A stretch of 56,943 bases of DNA from CAMYLR01 sp039590215. GTDB lineage: Bacteria > Gemmatimonadota > Gemmatimonadetes > JACCXV01 > JAHWKZ01. This document shows positions 8,028 through 16,243 of this stretch, piece by piece. The stretch is from the NCBI GenBank assembly GCA_039590215.1, contig JBDHFX010000006.1, positions 1 through 56,943 of the forward strand, in the 5' to 3' direction. Under the pieces are notes generated by a model that was not told the origin of the DNA, made no database searches, and was given only the letters and a program-made list of their open reading frames with translations. A program made the position numbers and the translations under genes. How positions within the stretch are numbered: the first letter of the stretch is position 1; every line of letters starts with the position of its first letter.

Positions 8028-9296
8028 ATGGAAGAGGTCGCTCACTTCGTCGAAGTCGGACACTTTTTTTTCATCTTAATAGTCGTGTTGCTGTCGGCGA
8101 AGCTGATGGGCGAGCTGTTCGAGCGCATCGGTCAACCGGCGGTTCTGGGAGAGCTGGTTGCTGGAGTGATTGTCGGCGCTTCGGTGCTAGGGCTGATCCC
8201 GGTCGATCCAGCCGATCCGTATGGGGCGATGGTTCACGTTCTGGCGGAAGTGGGAGTGGCGATCCTGCTGTTCGAGATCGGTCTCGAGACCGACCTAAGG
8301 GAGATGTTCCATGTTGGATCGTCGGCGTTGACGGTTGCCGTGGTTGGCATCGTGCTCCCATTCCTGTTCGGATACTTGTTCTGGTCCTACTACGAGGGTG
8401 GAGCAAGTCTGACGGCGATTTTCATTGGCGCTACGCTGACCGCGACATCGGTTGGGATCACCGCGCGCGTGCTGACTGATCTTGGTAAGATCAACAGCGC
8501 CGAGGCACGGATCATCATCGGTGCGGCGGTTATCGACGACATTCTCGGATTGTTGATTCTGGCGGTCGTCGAGGGCCTCGCTTCGACCGGCACGATCTCG
8601 GTTGTCGGTGTCGTCAAGCTATTCGCGCTGGCGGTGGGATTCTTGGCGGTGGCGATGGCGATCGGGCTCTACACGGCACGGTGGATTTTCGAGCTCGTAA
8701 ACCGGATGCGCGTGCGCGGAGTGCTGGTCACCTTCGCACTCGTTTTTGCGCTGATGCTGGCCTTCTTCGCTGATCGCGTAGGGTTGGCACCGATCGTAGG
8801 CGCCTTCGCAGCTGGCCTCATTCTCTCGCGGACCAACCAGTTCGACACAATAGTCGAGCAGATCAAGCCGGTCGCCGATGTTTTCACGCCGATCTTTTTT
8901 GTGTCGATCGGTGCCGCGGTGGACGTATCGATTCTTGACCCGAGAGTTCCCGAGAATCACGAGATCCTCTTGGTTGGAGCCGGGTTGTTTGTCATCGCCG
9001 TGATTGGCAAGGTGGCGGCTGGCTACAGCGTGTTGCGACGGGATATCAACAAGCTCGCAATCGGCGCGGGAATGGTCCCGCGTGGAGAGGTGGGGCTGAT
9101 CTTCGCCCAGCTTGGGCTTCTGGGGGGCATTCTAACGCAGGATGTTTTCTCGGCGGTGTTGATCATGGTCATGGCCACGACGCTGGTCACGCCACCAGTC
9201 CTCAAGTTGCTTTTCGAGCGTCAATCAGCTGAGACCGAGCCGGCGGACGAGCACGACCGGCCCCCGGTCCACCCGGGAATGGGTGGCCTTCCCTAA
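8028..9296 (+). CDS. Cation:proton antiporter, CPA2 family (KefB/NapA-like)
   Basis: A 422-residue polytopic membrane protein with about 12 hydrophobic segments. It begins with a short amphipathic region and the family motif KLMGELFERIGQPAVLGELV, then the GIxLLLFEIGLE-like segment (AILLFEIGLETDL). The TATSVGITARVL and AAVIDDILGLLILA segments include the unwound TM4 and the paired Asp residues expected in TM5 for electrogenic exchange. It lacks the C-terminal TrkA-N nucleotide-binding domain of Kef systems. ATG 8028 follows GGAG at a proper distance. Its stop lies inside the next gene. Substrate (Na+ or K+) cannot be read from sequence. Confidence 0.9.
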   Translation: MEEVAHFVEVGHFFFILIVVLLSAKLMGELFERIGQPAVLGELVAGVIVGASVLGLIPVDPADPYGAMVHVLAEVGVAILLFEIGLETDLREMFHVGSSALTVAVVGIVLPFLFGYLFWSYYEGGASLTAIFIGATLTATSVGITARVLTDLGKINSAEARIIIGAAVIDDILGLLILAVVEGLASTGTISVVGVVKLFALAVGFLAVAMAIGLYTARWIFELVNRMRVRGVLVTFALVFALMLAFFADRVGLAPIVGAFAAGLILSRTNQFDTIVEQIKPVADVFTPIFFVSIGAAVDVSILDPRVPENHEILLVGAGLFVIAVIGKVAAGYSVLRRDINKLAIGAGMVPRGEVGLIFAQLGLLGGILTQDVFSAVLIMVMATTLVTPPVLKLLFERQSAETEPADEHDRPPVHPGMGGLP

Positions 9297-10032
9297 CGAT
9301 CCGGATCGACCGCTTCTATCCGTCGTCGTTCCCGCTTACAACGAACGCCCGACGATTGCCGAGCAGCTCAAGCGAGTTGCGGTGACGCCGTTCGAGAAAG
9401 AGATCGTAGTTGTCGATGACGGATCGGACGATGGTACGCGTGAGTACCTGTCGGCAGTCGCCAGCGGAGGGGAGCGAATTCTGGATGGTAACGGACGTGC
9501 AGTGCCGATCAGGGTCATTTTCCAGACGACCAACCAGGGTAAGGGGGCTGCTCTACGCCGGGCTTTTGCCGAAGTGGACGGCGACATCGTTCTGGTACAG
9601 GATGCCGATCTGGAATACGACCCGCGCGATTATGAGGCGCTGGTCAGTCCAATTCTCGACGGCGTGGCGGACGTCGTATACGGCTCGCGGTTTCTGGGCG
9701 GACCCCAACGCGTGCACTTGTTCTGGCACTCTGTGGGCAATCGCGCGCTGACGCTGCTCTCGAATGCGCTCAACAATCTGAACCTGACTGACATGGAGAC
9801 TGGTTTCAAAGTGTTTCGTCGAGAAGTCATTGACGCGATCGGTCCAACTCTCAGATCCAACCGTTTCGGCATCGAGCCGGAGATCACAGCCAAGATCGCC
9901 CGCCGCGGCTATCGGGTGTACGAAACACCCGTAGCGTATCACGGACGTGATTATTGCGGCGGCAAGAAAATCACGTGGCGCGACGGTGTAGCGGCGGTGT
10001 ACCACGTGGTGCGGTTCCGATTGGCGGATTGA
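9283..10032 (+). CDS. Family 2 glycosyltransferase, DPM1-like
   Basis: A 249-residue cytoplasmic GT2 enzyme that probably moves a sugar from a nucleotide donor to a polyprenyl phosphate. The GT-A core begins SVVVPAYNE and VVVDDGSDDGT, with the metal-binding region as QDADLEYDP, then VYGSRF, and the family-specific DMETGFKVFRREV and NRFGIEPEIT, ending YETPVAYHGR. No C-terminal membrane anchor is present, as in soluble DPM1. It starts at GTG 9283, overlapping the antiporter gene by 14 bases, and its stop overlaps the pgeF start (TGATG). Confidence 0.88.
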   Translation: MAFPNDPDRPLLSVVVPAYNERPTIAEQLKRVAVTPFEKEIVVVDDGSDDGTREYLSAVASGGERILDGNGRAVPIRVIFQTTNQGKGAALRRAFAEVDGDIVLVQDADLEYDPRDYEALVSPILDGVADVVYGSRFLGGPQRVHLFWHSVGNRALTLLSNALNNLNLTDMETGFKVFRREVIDAIGPTLRSNRFGIEPEITAKIARRGYRVYETPVAYHGRDYCGGKKITWRDGVAAVYHVVRFRLAD

Positions 10033-10820
10033 TGGTCGGCGAGAAGTTCAGCCGAGAGTCCGGCGGACCGATAGAGGCTCGGTTTGCCCGATCGTTACCA
10101 CGGCTCGAGCTTCGCTGGCGCGGGCACCCGCTGCTCGCTGGAATAACCACGCGCGAGCTGAACTTCCGGTCTGGAGGCGCTGGTGCTCGGCCGGCGCAAA
10201 ACGCGCTCGAGGCGTGGGCCGGGCCGGGATTCCGATCGATTGTGAAAGCTTCGCAAGTCCATGGGACCGAGTTGTTTCGCGCCGACACAGTCGCGCCAGG
10301 CACGATTCGGGTCGAGGCCCGGGACGGTTTTCTGGTTGCTACGGCAGGCGTACTGCTTACGGTTGGCGTTGCCGACTGTGTCCCCGCGCTCGTCTATGCA
10401 CCATCGGTTGGCGCGATCGCGCTCGTTCACGCCGGTTGGCGTGGGGTTGCGGGTGGGATCGTAACCGCAGCGGTGGCCGAGCTGAGTGCCGAGTATGGGG
10501 CCCGTCCAAGTGAGTGCGAGGCGTACTGGGGGCCCGCGATCGGTCCGTGCTGTTACCCGGTTGGTGAGGAGGTGGTGGAATCGATTCGGGCCACGGGAGC
10601 CGGGCCCGATACGGAGGGTTGGACCACTGGCGGTCGGAACGAGCGCTGGGTCGACCTGCGCGGCGCCCTTACCCGTCAAGCGGTATCCGCCGGGTTACTC
10701 CCGGCGTCGGTCGTTTCGTCCTCTGATTGTACGTGCTGCGATCGAGAGCGTTTCCACAGCTATCGGCGGGATGGTGGGGATAGTGGGAGGATGGTCTTTT
10801 TCGCCGGTTTCCCGGACTGA
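10032..10820 (+). CDS. pgeF: Peptidoglycan editing factor PgeF (YfiH, multicopper-fold)
   Basis: A 262-residue cytoplasmic hydrolase of the YfiH/DUF152 family, which removes wrongly placed L-Ser from UDP-MurNAc peptides. Family motifs in order: ASQVHGTEL, VADCVPALVY with the metal Cys, VHAGWRGVAGGI with the metal His, and GPAIGPCCYPVGEEV, ending in a SSDCTCCDRERFHSYRRDG block. ATG 10032 overlaps the upstream stop by one base. Its stop is about 25 bases before the promoter of the rimP group, and the intrinsic hairpin at 10875 could also end this transcript. Confidence 0.92.
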   Translation: MVGEKFSRESGGPIEARFARSLPRLELRWRGHPLLAGITTRELNFRSGGAGARPAQNALEAWAGPGFRSIVKASQVHGTELFRADTVAPGTIRVEARDGFLVATAGVLLTVGVADCVPALVYAPSVGAIALVHAGWRGVAGGIVTAAVAELSAEYGARPSECEAYWGPAIGPCCYPVGEEVVESIRATGAGPDTEGWTTGGRNERWVDLRGALTRQAVSAGLLPASVVSSSDCTCCDRERFHSYRRDGGDSGRMVFFAGFPD

Positions 10821-10843
10821 CCTGGGGTCACCCGCCTCTTGCC

Positions 10844-10873
10844 TTGACGCCCGTTTCGAGTAGATTTGGTAAT
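10844..10873 (+). promoter_or_regulatory. Sigma-70-type promoter of the rimP-nusA-infB cluster
   Basis: TTGACG (10844-10849, five of six to consensus) and GGTAAT (10868-10873, four of six) are 18 bases apart, placed right before the leader hairpin and 70 bases before rimP. Transcription would begin around 10880. Confidence 0.5.
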
Positions 10874-10874
10874 G

Positions 10875-10901
10875 AAGTGGGGCGGCGGCCCCACTTTTTT
10901 T
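10875..10901 (+). terminator. Leader hairpin with U-tract before rimP (terminator or attenuator)
   Basis: An 8-bp perfect stem, AAGTGGGG (10875-10882) with CCCCACTT (10889-10896), closes a six-base GC-rich loop and runs into T7 (10895-10901). It has the form of an intrinsic terminator but lies between the likely promoter and rimP, so it could attenuate the operon. It would also stop read-through from pgeF. A similar GC hairpin with a U-run is often found ahead of rimP-nusA, which I recall from other phyla. Confidence 0.75.
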
Positions 10902-10938
10902 GCTTCCGTGTCAGCGACCCGAGAGCAGAGGCTGATCG

Positions 10939-11448
10939 ATGTCCGATGTCGACCGCATGAGGGTTGTGGTCGAGCCGGTCGTGGAACGGGCCGGAGCCGA
11001 GCTCGTACACGTTGAGTTCGGCGGGGGTCAGGGACGACCTGTGGTACGGGTCTACGTGGACACGGAAGCTGGCGTGACGCTCGACGACTGTGCTCGGTTG
11101 TCCAGGTTGATCGAGCGGGAACTTGAATCGTCGGGGGTCGTTCCGGAGAGGTATGTGCTTGAGGTCTCAAGCCCTGGGATCGAGCGGCCACTCACCCGGC
11201 GGCGCGACTTCGAGCGCTTTGCTGGACGCGAGATAGCGATCCGATTGCATGCCGGTCTGGAAGGTCGCAAGCGCTTTACCGGCGTTCTCGAGGGTGTGGT
11301 TGATCAGGGCAATGGCTCGTTCGGCATAGTTGTACGCGACTCCGTTGGTGGAACCGACGATCGGTGGGTCTTTGGCCACGGTGAGATAGCCAGCGCCAAG
11401 TTGCACGTTGATTGGCGATCTGCCACCGGAGCCAAGAGCAAGGGATGA
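10939..11448 (+). CDS. rimP: Ribosome maturation factor RimP
   Basis: A 169-residue protein needed for 30S subunit assembly. The N-terminal alpha/beta domain has EPVVERAGAELVHVEF and VRVYVDTEAGVTLDDC. The typical joining motif VLEVSSPGIERPLTRRRDFERF follows near residues 75-95. The C-terminal SH3-like barrel covers AIRLHAGLEGRKRFTGVLEGV to the end. Length is slightly above the usual 150-165. It is the first gene of a long cluster, followed after 33 bases by nusA. Confidence 0.95.
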   Translation: MSDVDRMRVVVEPVVERAGAELVHVEFGGGQGRPVVRVYVDTEAGVTLDDCARLSRLIERELESSGVVPERYVLEVSSPGIERPLTRRRDFERFAGREIAIRLHAGLEGRKRFTGVLEGVVDQGNGSFGIVVRDSVGGTDDRWVFGHGEIASAKLHVDWRSATGAKSKG

Positions 11449-11481
11449 CTCGGATAGTGGTTTTAGAGGAGTAGTGAGAGT

Positions 11482-13341
11482 ATGGAAATCCTAGAAGCAT
11501 TTGGTCAGCTGACCCGAGAAAAAGCGCTCGAGAAGTCGGAGGTTGTCGAGCTCGTCCAGGTCGGCATGTTGGCAGCCGTGCGGCGCAAGTACGGAGCTGA
11601 AGCCGAGGCCGAAGTGCTCGTCGACCCGGTCACCGGTGAGATCCGCATCTACATGCTAAAGGAGATCGTGGCCGATGAAGAGGCAGTAGAGGATCCGTCG
11701 CGTCAGATGACGGTTGAGGAAGCCAAGCAGTTGCCGTTCGTCAACGAACCGTGGGGCGACGATGACCCGGTCCCGGGTCAGGTGGCTGAGATCCCGCTCG
11801 ACTACAACACGTTTGGTCGCAACGCCATTCAGGCGGCCAAGCAGATGATCATCCAGAAGGTGCGGGAAGAAGAGCGGAACCGTATTCGCGAAGAGTACGC
11901 TGATCGAGTGGGCGAGCTCGTCTCGGGGACGGTTCAGCAGGTGGATCGCGGCAATGCGCTGGTCTTCCTTGATCGTCGCACAGAGGCGCTTCTCCCTGGA
12001 CGAGAACAGGTGCGCCGCGAGTATCTGCGACAGGGTGAAACCGTCCGCGCTTTGCTCCTGGACATTCGAGAGACCAACAAGGGTCCGCAGCTAATCTTGA
12101 GTCGTACGCATCCTGACTTCGTGTGCGCACTCTTTGCGCTCGAGGTGCCCGAGGTTTTTCAGGGCATCGTGGAGATCCGAGCCATCGCGCGCGAGCCCGG
12201 GAGTCGCTCCAAGATCGCTGTTTGGTCACGCGACCAGCATGTTGATCCGGTGGGCGCATGCGTGGGCCTGAAGGGCAGCCGCGTTCAGGCAGTGGTCTCG
12301 GAGCTGGGAGGCGAACGGATCGATATCGTGCCGTGGACTGATGACTCTCGCGAGTTCATCGCCCAGGCGTTGTCACCGGCCGAGGTTTACAAGATCATGC
12401 TCCATGAGCCCGAAGGCGGCGATGAAACCGGGTTGTTTGCGGAAACAGCGGAGGCTACTGCATTCAAGCCGCGCACCCGTTTCCGTGGCCCAACGGCGGC
12501 ACCGGCACCGTCTCAGCCGGCTAGTCCAGAAGAGACTGCGGCTGCGATGGAAGCGTCGAAGGCATCGCTTGAAAAGGCGGCACGACTCGAGACAGAGCGA
12601 ATGGCCGATGACGCTGATTCCGAGCCGCAAGAGGCGAGCGGCGAGAAAGCGGAGATTGAAGCCGAGGTCGTCGCTGAGGCGACGCCCGATGATAGCGGTG
12701 AAGTAGTGACTCCGACGATCGCTGAAGAAAGTGCACCGGTCGAGACGGAGGTTCCCGAGAAACGAGCCACAGTGGTGTGCTCAGAAGACCAACTCTCGTT
12801 GGCGATCGGACGCTCCGGCCAGAATGTCAGATTGGCGTCAAAGCTCACCGGATACCGTATCGATCTGGTCAGTAAGGCTGAGTACCTGGCCCGTGAGGAA
12901 GAGGTGTTGTTCGGTCGTAAACCGGAGGCCGAGGCTGGCACCGGAGCGACCGAGCCCGACATTGAGACCGGTGATTTTGATCTCAGTCAGGTTCCGGGGA
13001 TTACTCCCGAGACGGTTGAAGCGATGGCCAACGCCGGCTACAAGTCCTTCAATGATATTATCGATCTTGAACTTGAGGATCTGGCTGCGGTTCCAGGTAT
13101 GACCCAAGAGGCCGCCGAGTTGTTGACGCGTGTGATTGACGAGTTGACGGTCGAGGTTGAAGAGGAGTGGGACGAGGATGAGGGCGAGTATGTGCCGAGC
13201 CAGCCAGGGTCTGTCGAGCCATCAACGTCGGAGGCGGCAAGCGACAACGAGCACGGCACGACTGAGGACGTTGTAACACCGACTGCCGCCGTCGAGAGCG
13301 CGGAGGCGGATGACAGCGATACGGACGAGATCGACGGTTGA
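11482..13341 (+). CDS. nusA: Transcription elongation/termination factor NusA with a large insertion
   Basis: A 619-residue NusA, longer than the usual 350-500. Order of parts: N-terminal RNA-polymerase-binding domain (1-130), S1 domain (about 140-205, GTVQQVDRGNALVFL), KH1 (about 230-300, VGACVGLKGSRVQAVVSELGG), and KH2, whose GXXG segment SLAIGRSGQNVRLASKL is intact. Between ALSPAEVYKIMLHE (to about residue 309) and RATVVCSEDQ (from about 428) lies an acidic, Ala/Glu/Pro-rich insertion of about 118 residues that has no counterpart in standard NusA. After KH2 there is one helix-hairpin-helix-like repeat unit (VPGITPETVEAMANAGYKSF) and a very acidic tail. The reading frame is uninterrupted. 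Confidence 0.93.
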   Translation: MEILEAFGQLTREKALEKSEVVELVQVGMLAAVRRKYGAEAEAEVLVDPVTGEIRIYMLKEIVADEEAVEDPSRQMTVEEAKQLPFVNEPWGDDDPVPGQVAEIPLDYNTFGRNAIQAAKQMIIQKVREEERNRIREEYADRVGELVSGTVQQVDRGNALVFLDRRTEALLPGREQVRREYLRQGETVRALLLDIRETNKGPQLILSRTHPDFVCALFALEVPEVFQGIVEIRAIAREPGSRSKIAVWSRDQHVDPVGACVGLKGSRVQAVVSELGGERIDIVPWTDDSREFIAQALSPAEVYKIMLHEPEGGDETGLFAETAEATAFKPRTRFRGPTAAPAPSQPASPEETAAAMEASKASLEKAARLETERMADDADSEPQEASGEKAEIEAEVVAEATPDDSGEVVTPTIAEESAPVETEVPEKRATVVCSEDQLSLAIGRSGQNVRLASKLTGYRIDLVSKAEYLAREEEVLFGRKPEAEAGTGATEPDIETGDFDLSQVPGITPETVEAMANAGYKSFNDIIDLELEDLAAVPGMTQEAAELLTRVIDELTVEVEEEWDEDEGEYVPSQPGSVEPSTSEAASDNEHGTTEDVVTPTAAVESAEADDSDTDEIDG

Positions 13342-13696
13342 TCGAGTCGGCCCGACGCTCAAGCCTCGCGCCAACGGCTTGGTCCGGCAAGCACGCCGCG
13401 CGGGCCGGATCGTGATCGGAGTCCAACAAACGCGGGCTGCGGCCCGGGCCGGACGCGCTGCGGCCACACTAGTGGCCGACGATTTGGGTTCTCGTCGTCG
13501 CGAGATCCTTCTCGATGGTCTCAACCAAGCCGGCGTAGCTGTGTACGACGGTTGGAACAAGGACGAACTGGGTGAAATCGCTGGCCGCGCCGCGGTCGCC
13601 GCGCTGACGATCACGGATCGCCACATTGCCAACGGACTGTCTGGGATCATCGCTTCGGAGAAACCGGATCCACAAAAGGAGCCCGAACGTGGCTAA
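13310..13696 (+). CDS. L7Ae/L30e-type ribosomal-associated protein (YlxQ-like)
   Basis: A 128-residue protein in the classic ylxQ position between nusA and infB. The core reads LVRQARRAGRIVIGV followed by AAATLVADDL, an L7Ae-fold pattern with an RNA-binding surface, but the usual N-terminal YlxR protein (GRGAYVC type) is missing from this cluster. ATG 13310 overlaps the nusA end by 32 bases. A shorter start at TTG 13379 would lack the first helix. Its role is likely in ribosome or RNase P biology, but the family has no firm biochemical function. Confidence 0.75.
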   Translation: MTAIRTRSTVDRVGPTLKPRANGLVRQARRAGRIVIGVQQTRAAARAGRAAATLVADDLGSRRREILLDGLNQAGVAVYDGWNKDELGEIAGRAAVAALTITDRHIANGLSGIIASEKPDPQKEPERG

Positions 13697-15920
13697 GGTA
13701 CGAATCTACGAAGTTGCCCGGCGCTTCAACGTGTCGAGCGAAGCGATGGTGAACCTTCTCAAAGAGATGAAGGTTCCGGTCAAGAACCATATGTCCTCGA
13801 TCGACGATGAGACGATCACTCAGGTCGCAGCCAAGTTCGAGGCCGAGAAGGAAGCCGTAAAACAAGCCGAAGAGGAAAAGAAGAAAAAGCTCGATGAAGC
13901 CAAGCGGCAGCGTCGCGCGAAGAAGGATGATGTCAAGCCTCAGGTAAAAGCGGTTGAAGCCGGAACCGGAGAGCCGGGCGTTGCGACCGCGGACGAACCC
14001 CGGCAGGGGCCGCGCCGCCGTCGTCGCCGCCGTAGGCGTCGGAAGGTGGACCAGGAAGCGGTTGAGCAGAACATCCGCCAAACGATGGCTAAGATGGAAG
14101 GCCGGACGCGGCGCCGTAAGCGAGTCCGTCGCGAGGAGCGGGAAGTCGTGGCGGCTGAGCCCGAGAATCTGGTTAAGGTCACCGAGTTCGTGTCGGTCGC
14201 CGAACTGGCCGACTTGATCAGCGTTCCAGCCACCAAGATCATCGCTACCTGCATGGAGCTCGGGCTCATGGTAACCGTGAATCAGCGCCTCGACTTTGAC
14301 ACGATAAGTCTGATTTGCGAGGAGTTTGGATATGCCGCGCAGAGACAGGAAGCGTTTGTAGTAAGTGAACCGGAAGATGTCGAGGAAAGCGAAGCGAATC
14401 TCACCCCAAGGCCACCCGTGATCACCGTGATGGGACACGTTGACCACGGAAAGACGTCACTGCTCGATCACATGCGCAAGACGAATGTGATCGCCGGTGA
14501 ATCGGGCGGAATCACCCAGCACATTGGTGCCTACGAGGTCGCTTTGAGCGGCGGTCGCCGCGTCACGTTCATCGATACGCCAGGCCACGAGGCGTTTACA
14601 GCGATGCGGGCCAGGGGCGCCCAGACGACGGATATCGTAATCCTGGTGGTTGCCTCGGACGACAGCGTGATGCCGCAGACCGTGGAGGCGATCGATCACG
14701 CGCGTGCGGCCGGTGTCCCCATCATGGTCGCCATCAACAAAATCGATCTACCTGAGGCCCAGATCGACAAGGTCAAGCAAGAGCTCACAAACCACGGTGT
14801 CATCATCGAGGAGTTTGGTGGGGACGTGTTGGCAACCGAAGTCAGCGCCAAGACCGGGCAAGGGGTCGAAGAGTTGCTTGAGAAAGTGTTACTGCAGGCC
14901 GAGTTGCTGGATCTGAAGGCAAACGCGGATCGATCGGCCCGTGGCGTGGTGATCGAGGCGGAGCTGGATCGCGGTATGGGGCCGTTGGCGACGATCCTTG
15001 TGACGACCGGAACGCTCAAGCTCGGCGACTCGTTCATCTGTGGTTTGTTCGACGGCAAGGTTCGCGCGCTGTTGGACGAACGAGGCAACAACGTTTCCGA
15101 GGCTGGGCCGTCGACGCCGATCCGCGTGTTAGGGCTTGGTGGTGTGCCCGAGGCGGGTGACACTTTCGCGGTGCTGGATGGTGACCGACAAACACGTGAG
15201 ATAGCGCAGAAACGACAGCGGCTCCAGCGCGAGCAAGGGTTCCGTCGAACCAAGGAACCGACCACGCTGGAGGAGCTGTACGAACAGGTGCAAGCGGGCC
15301 GCATCGAACGTCTCAATGTGATTCTCAAGGGTGATGTTGGGGGTTCAGTTGAGGCACTCGCGGACGAGTTGACGAAGCTATCGACGGAAGAAGTGCAGGT
15401 GACGGTAATTCACCGCGGCGTGGGCGCGATCTCCGAGAACGACGTTGTCCTGGCTGCGGCGTCGAATGCCATCATCATCGGATTCCACGTGCGACCCGAT
15501 GCTCGGGCCCGTGCAGCCGCCGAGAGAGAGGGCGTCGATATCCGTCACTATCGCGTCATCTACGAGGTGGCCGAAGACGTTCGCAAGGCGATGGAGGGTC
15601 TCTTGGCACCCGAGGAGCGAGAGGTGGTGCTCGGCTCGGCGGAGGTGCGGAAGATCTTCAAGGTTGGTCGGTTGGGTACCATCGCTGGTTGTCAGGTAGC
15701 CGACGGGGTGATCCCCCGAGCCGCTAGGGTGCGTGTCGTGCGTGATGGCGTGGAGGTTTACGAGGGCGCTATCGCTTCGCTCAAGCGGTTCAAGGATGAC
15801 GTTCGCGAAGTACGCGAAGGCTTCGAGTGCGGGATCAACGTCGAGGGCTTCAACGATGTCAAAGTCGGTGACGTCATTGAGGCGTACAAGATCGAGGAAG
15901 TGCAGCGCACGCTGGCCTAG
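13689..15920 (+). CDS. infB: Translation initiation factor IF-2
   Basis: A 743-residue GTPase that places initiator tRNA on the 30S subunit. Start at GTG 13689 is supported by AAGGAG at 13677-13682 and by the conserved IF2_N beginning VRIYEVARRFNVSS; the frame is also open upstream. The variable region holds ten Arg in a row near residue 115. A second IF2_N-like unit (VAELADLISVPATKIIATCM) precedes the G domain: G1 GHVDHGKTSL, G3 DTPGHE, G4 NKID. Domains II, III (RIERLNVILKGDVGGSVEAL) and the fMet-tRNA-binding domain IV complete it. It overlaps the L7Ae-like gene by eight bases. Confidence 0.95.
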   Translation: MAKVRIYEVARRFNVSSEAMVNLLKEMKVPVKNHMSSIDDETITQVAAKFEAEKEAVKQAEEEKKKKLDEAKRQRRAKKDDVKPQVKAVEAGTGEPGVATADEPRQGPRRRRRRRRRRKVDQEAVEQNIRQTMAKMEGRTRRRKRVRREEREVVAAEPENLVKVTEFVSVAELADLISVPATKIIATCMELGLMVTVNQRLDFDTISLICEEFGYAAQRQEAFVVSEPEDVEESEANLTPRPPVITVMGHVDHGKTSLLDHMRKTNVIAGESGGITQHIGAYEVALSGGRRVTFIDTPGHEAFTAMRARGAQTTDIVILVVASDDSVMPQTVEAIDHARAAGVPIMVAINKIDLPEAQIDKVKQELTNHGVIIEEFGGDVLATEVSAKTGQGVEELLEKVLLQAELLDLKANADRSARGVVIEAELDRGMGPLATILVTTGTLKLGDSFICGLFDGKVRALLDERGNNVSEAGPSTPIRVLGLGGVPEAGDTFAVLDGDRQTREIAQKRQRLQREQGFRRTKEPTTLEELYEQVQAGRIERLNVILKGDVGGSVEALADELTKLSTEEVQVTVIHRGVGAISENDVVLAAASNAIIIGFHVRPDARARAAAEREGVDIRHYRVIYEVAEDVRKAMEGLLAPEEREVVLGSAEVRKIFKVGRLGTIAGCQVADGVIPRAARVRVVRDGVEVYEGAIASLKRFKDDVREVREGFECGINVEGFNDVKVGDVIEAYKIEEVQRTLA

Positions 15921-15932
15921 GGTTGGCGCGCC

Positions 15933-16217
15933 ATGACGATCGTCGGCCTCCGCACTTTCGACGTCCATATCTACGGATCACAATCGCTCAAGGAGAAACG
16001 ATTCGTTCTGAGAAGTGTCAAGGATCGGATCTCCAATCGCTTTAACGTTTCGATCGCCGAAACCGGGCACTTCGAGAAGTGGCAGCGAGCCGAGCTTGCG
16101 GTTGCGGTGGTGAGCGGTCAGCGACGAAACGTCGAGAAGACTCTAGACGCGATCCTCGATTTGCTCGATGGAGAATCAGAGCTTCGCGTCATTGATGCCC
16201 ACACCGAGATCTACTGA
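15933..16217 (+). CDS. DUF503 (YlxP-like) protein
   Basis: A 94-residue protein of the DUF503 family, very often found between infB and rbfA. Visible marks are the SLKEKRFVLRSVKDRI motif near residues 18-33, SIAETGHFEKWQRAELAV, and a C-terminal AHTEIY strand. The fold is a ferredoxin-like dimer in known members; function is unknown, but position suggests ribosome assembly. Confidence 0.9.
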   Translation: MTIVGLRTFDVHIYGSQSLKEKRFVLRSVKDRISNRFNVSIAETGHFEKWQRAELAVAVVSGQRRNVEKTLDAILDLLDGESELRVIDAHTEIY

Positions 16218-16243
16218 CGCGATCGTGGTGCGAAGCGGGACAC

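Noticed and set aside
13647..14447. Minus-strand frame of 266 codons opposite infB
   Set aside because: Hydrophobic and His-rich runs are the reverse of the Lys/Arg/Glu-rich IF-2 variable region; no family match visible.
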